DNA of 5,889 nt from contig JAFLSH010000137.1 of the NCBI GenBank assembly GCA_022511055.1, forward strand, positions 1 through 5,889. The letters run 5' to 3'. The notes below the pieces were generated by a model. That model searched no databases, was not told the origin of the DNA, and saw only the letters and a program-made list of their open reading frames with translations. Below are positions 5,885 through 5,889 of this stretch, one piece after another (the first letter of the stretch is position 1; every line of letters begins with the position of its first letter). The position numbers and the translations under genes are program-made. Origin of the DNA: Prevotella sp. GTDB lineage: Bacteria; Bacteroidota; Bacteroidia; Bacteroidales; Bacteroidaceae.

Positions 5885-5889
5885 GCCGC

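Overview
The window looks like chromosomal DNA from a Prevotella-like member of the Bacteroidales. The evidence is a very good Bacteroidetes-type promoter (TTTG, 20 nt, TATATTTG) at 5743-5774, leaders that are A-rich and mostly lack a Shine-Dalgarno sequence, a secreted 21-residue-repeat LRR protein with a short Gly/Lys-rich C-terminal tail of the kind common in Prevotella, and a secreted glycan-degrading gene pair. All three well-supported genes are on the minus strand, so transcription runs from right to left.

Layout, right to left. Positions 5692-5889 form an intergenic region with the promoter of the esterase operon and, further upstream, a dyad element whose plus-strand side ends in a TATCTTTG box; a divergent gene may lie beyond the right edge. 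Positions 4132-5691 encode an exported type-B carboxylesterase. After 52 nt, 1545-4079 encodes an exported GH51 alpha-L-arabinofuranosidase with an N-terminal CBM4/9-like module and a LamG-like module near the C-terminus. A strong hairpin terminator at 1484-1524 closes this two-gene operon. Positions 944-1483 contain no established gene but do contain a second copy of the dyad element (1316-1377), a probable promoter box (1257-1264) and a long region of nested complementary arms (1056-1252) that looks like a structured RNA leader. Positions 41-943 encode the secreted LRR protein, followed by a hairpin at the left edge.

The esterase and GH51 enzyme probably act together on a decorated, arabinose-containing plant polysaccharide: the esterase would remove ester groups and the GH51 enzyme terminal arabinofuranose. 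The substrate is inferred; no SusC/D pair, regulator or transporter is visible here. The LRR gene is a separate transcription unit, visibly lower in GC, and appears unrelated in function. It nevertheless shares the upstream dyad element with the operon, so the two units could be co-regulated.

The least ordinary parts are the intergenic ones: the candidate structured leader upstream of the LRR gene and the duplicated dyad element found upstream of both transcription units.
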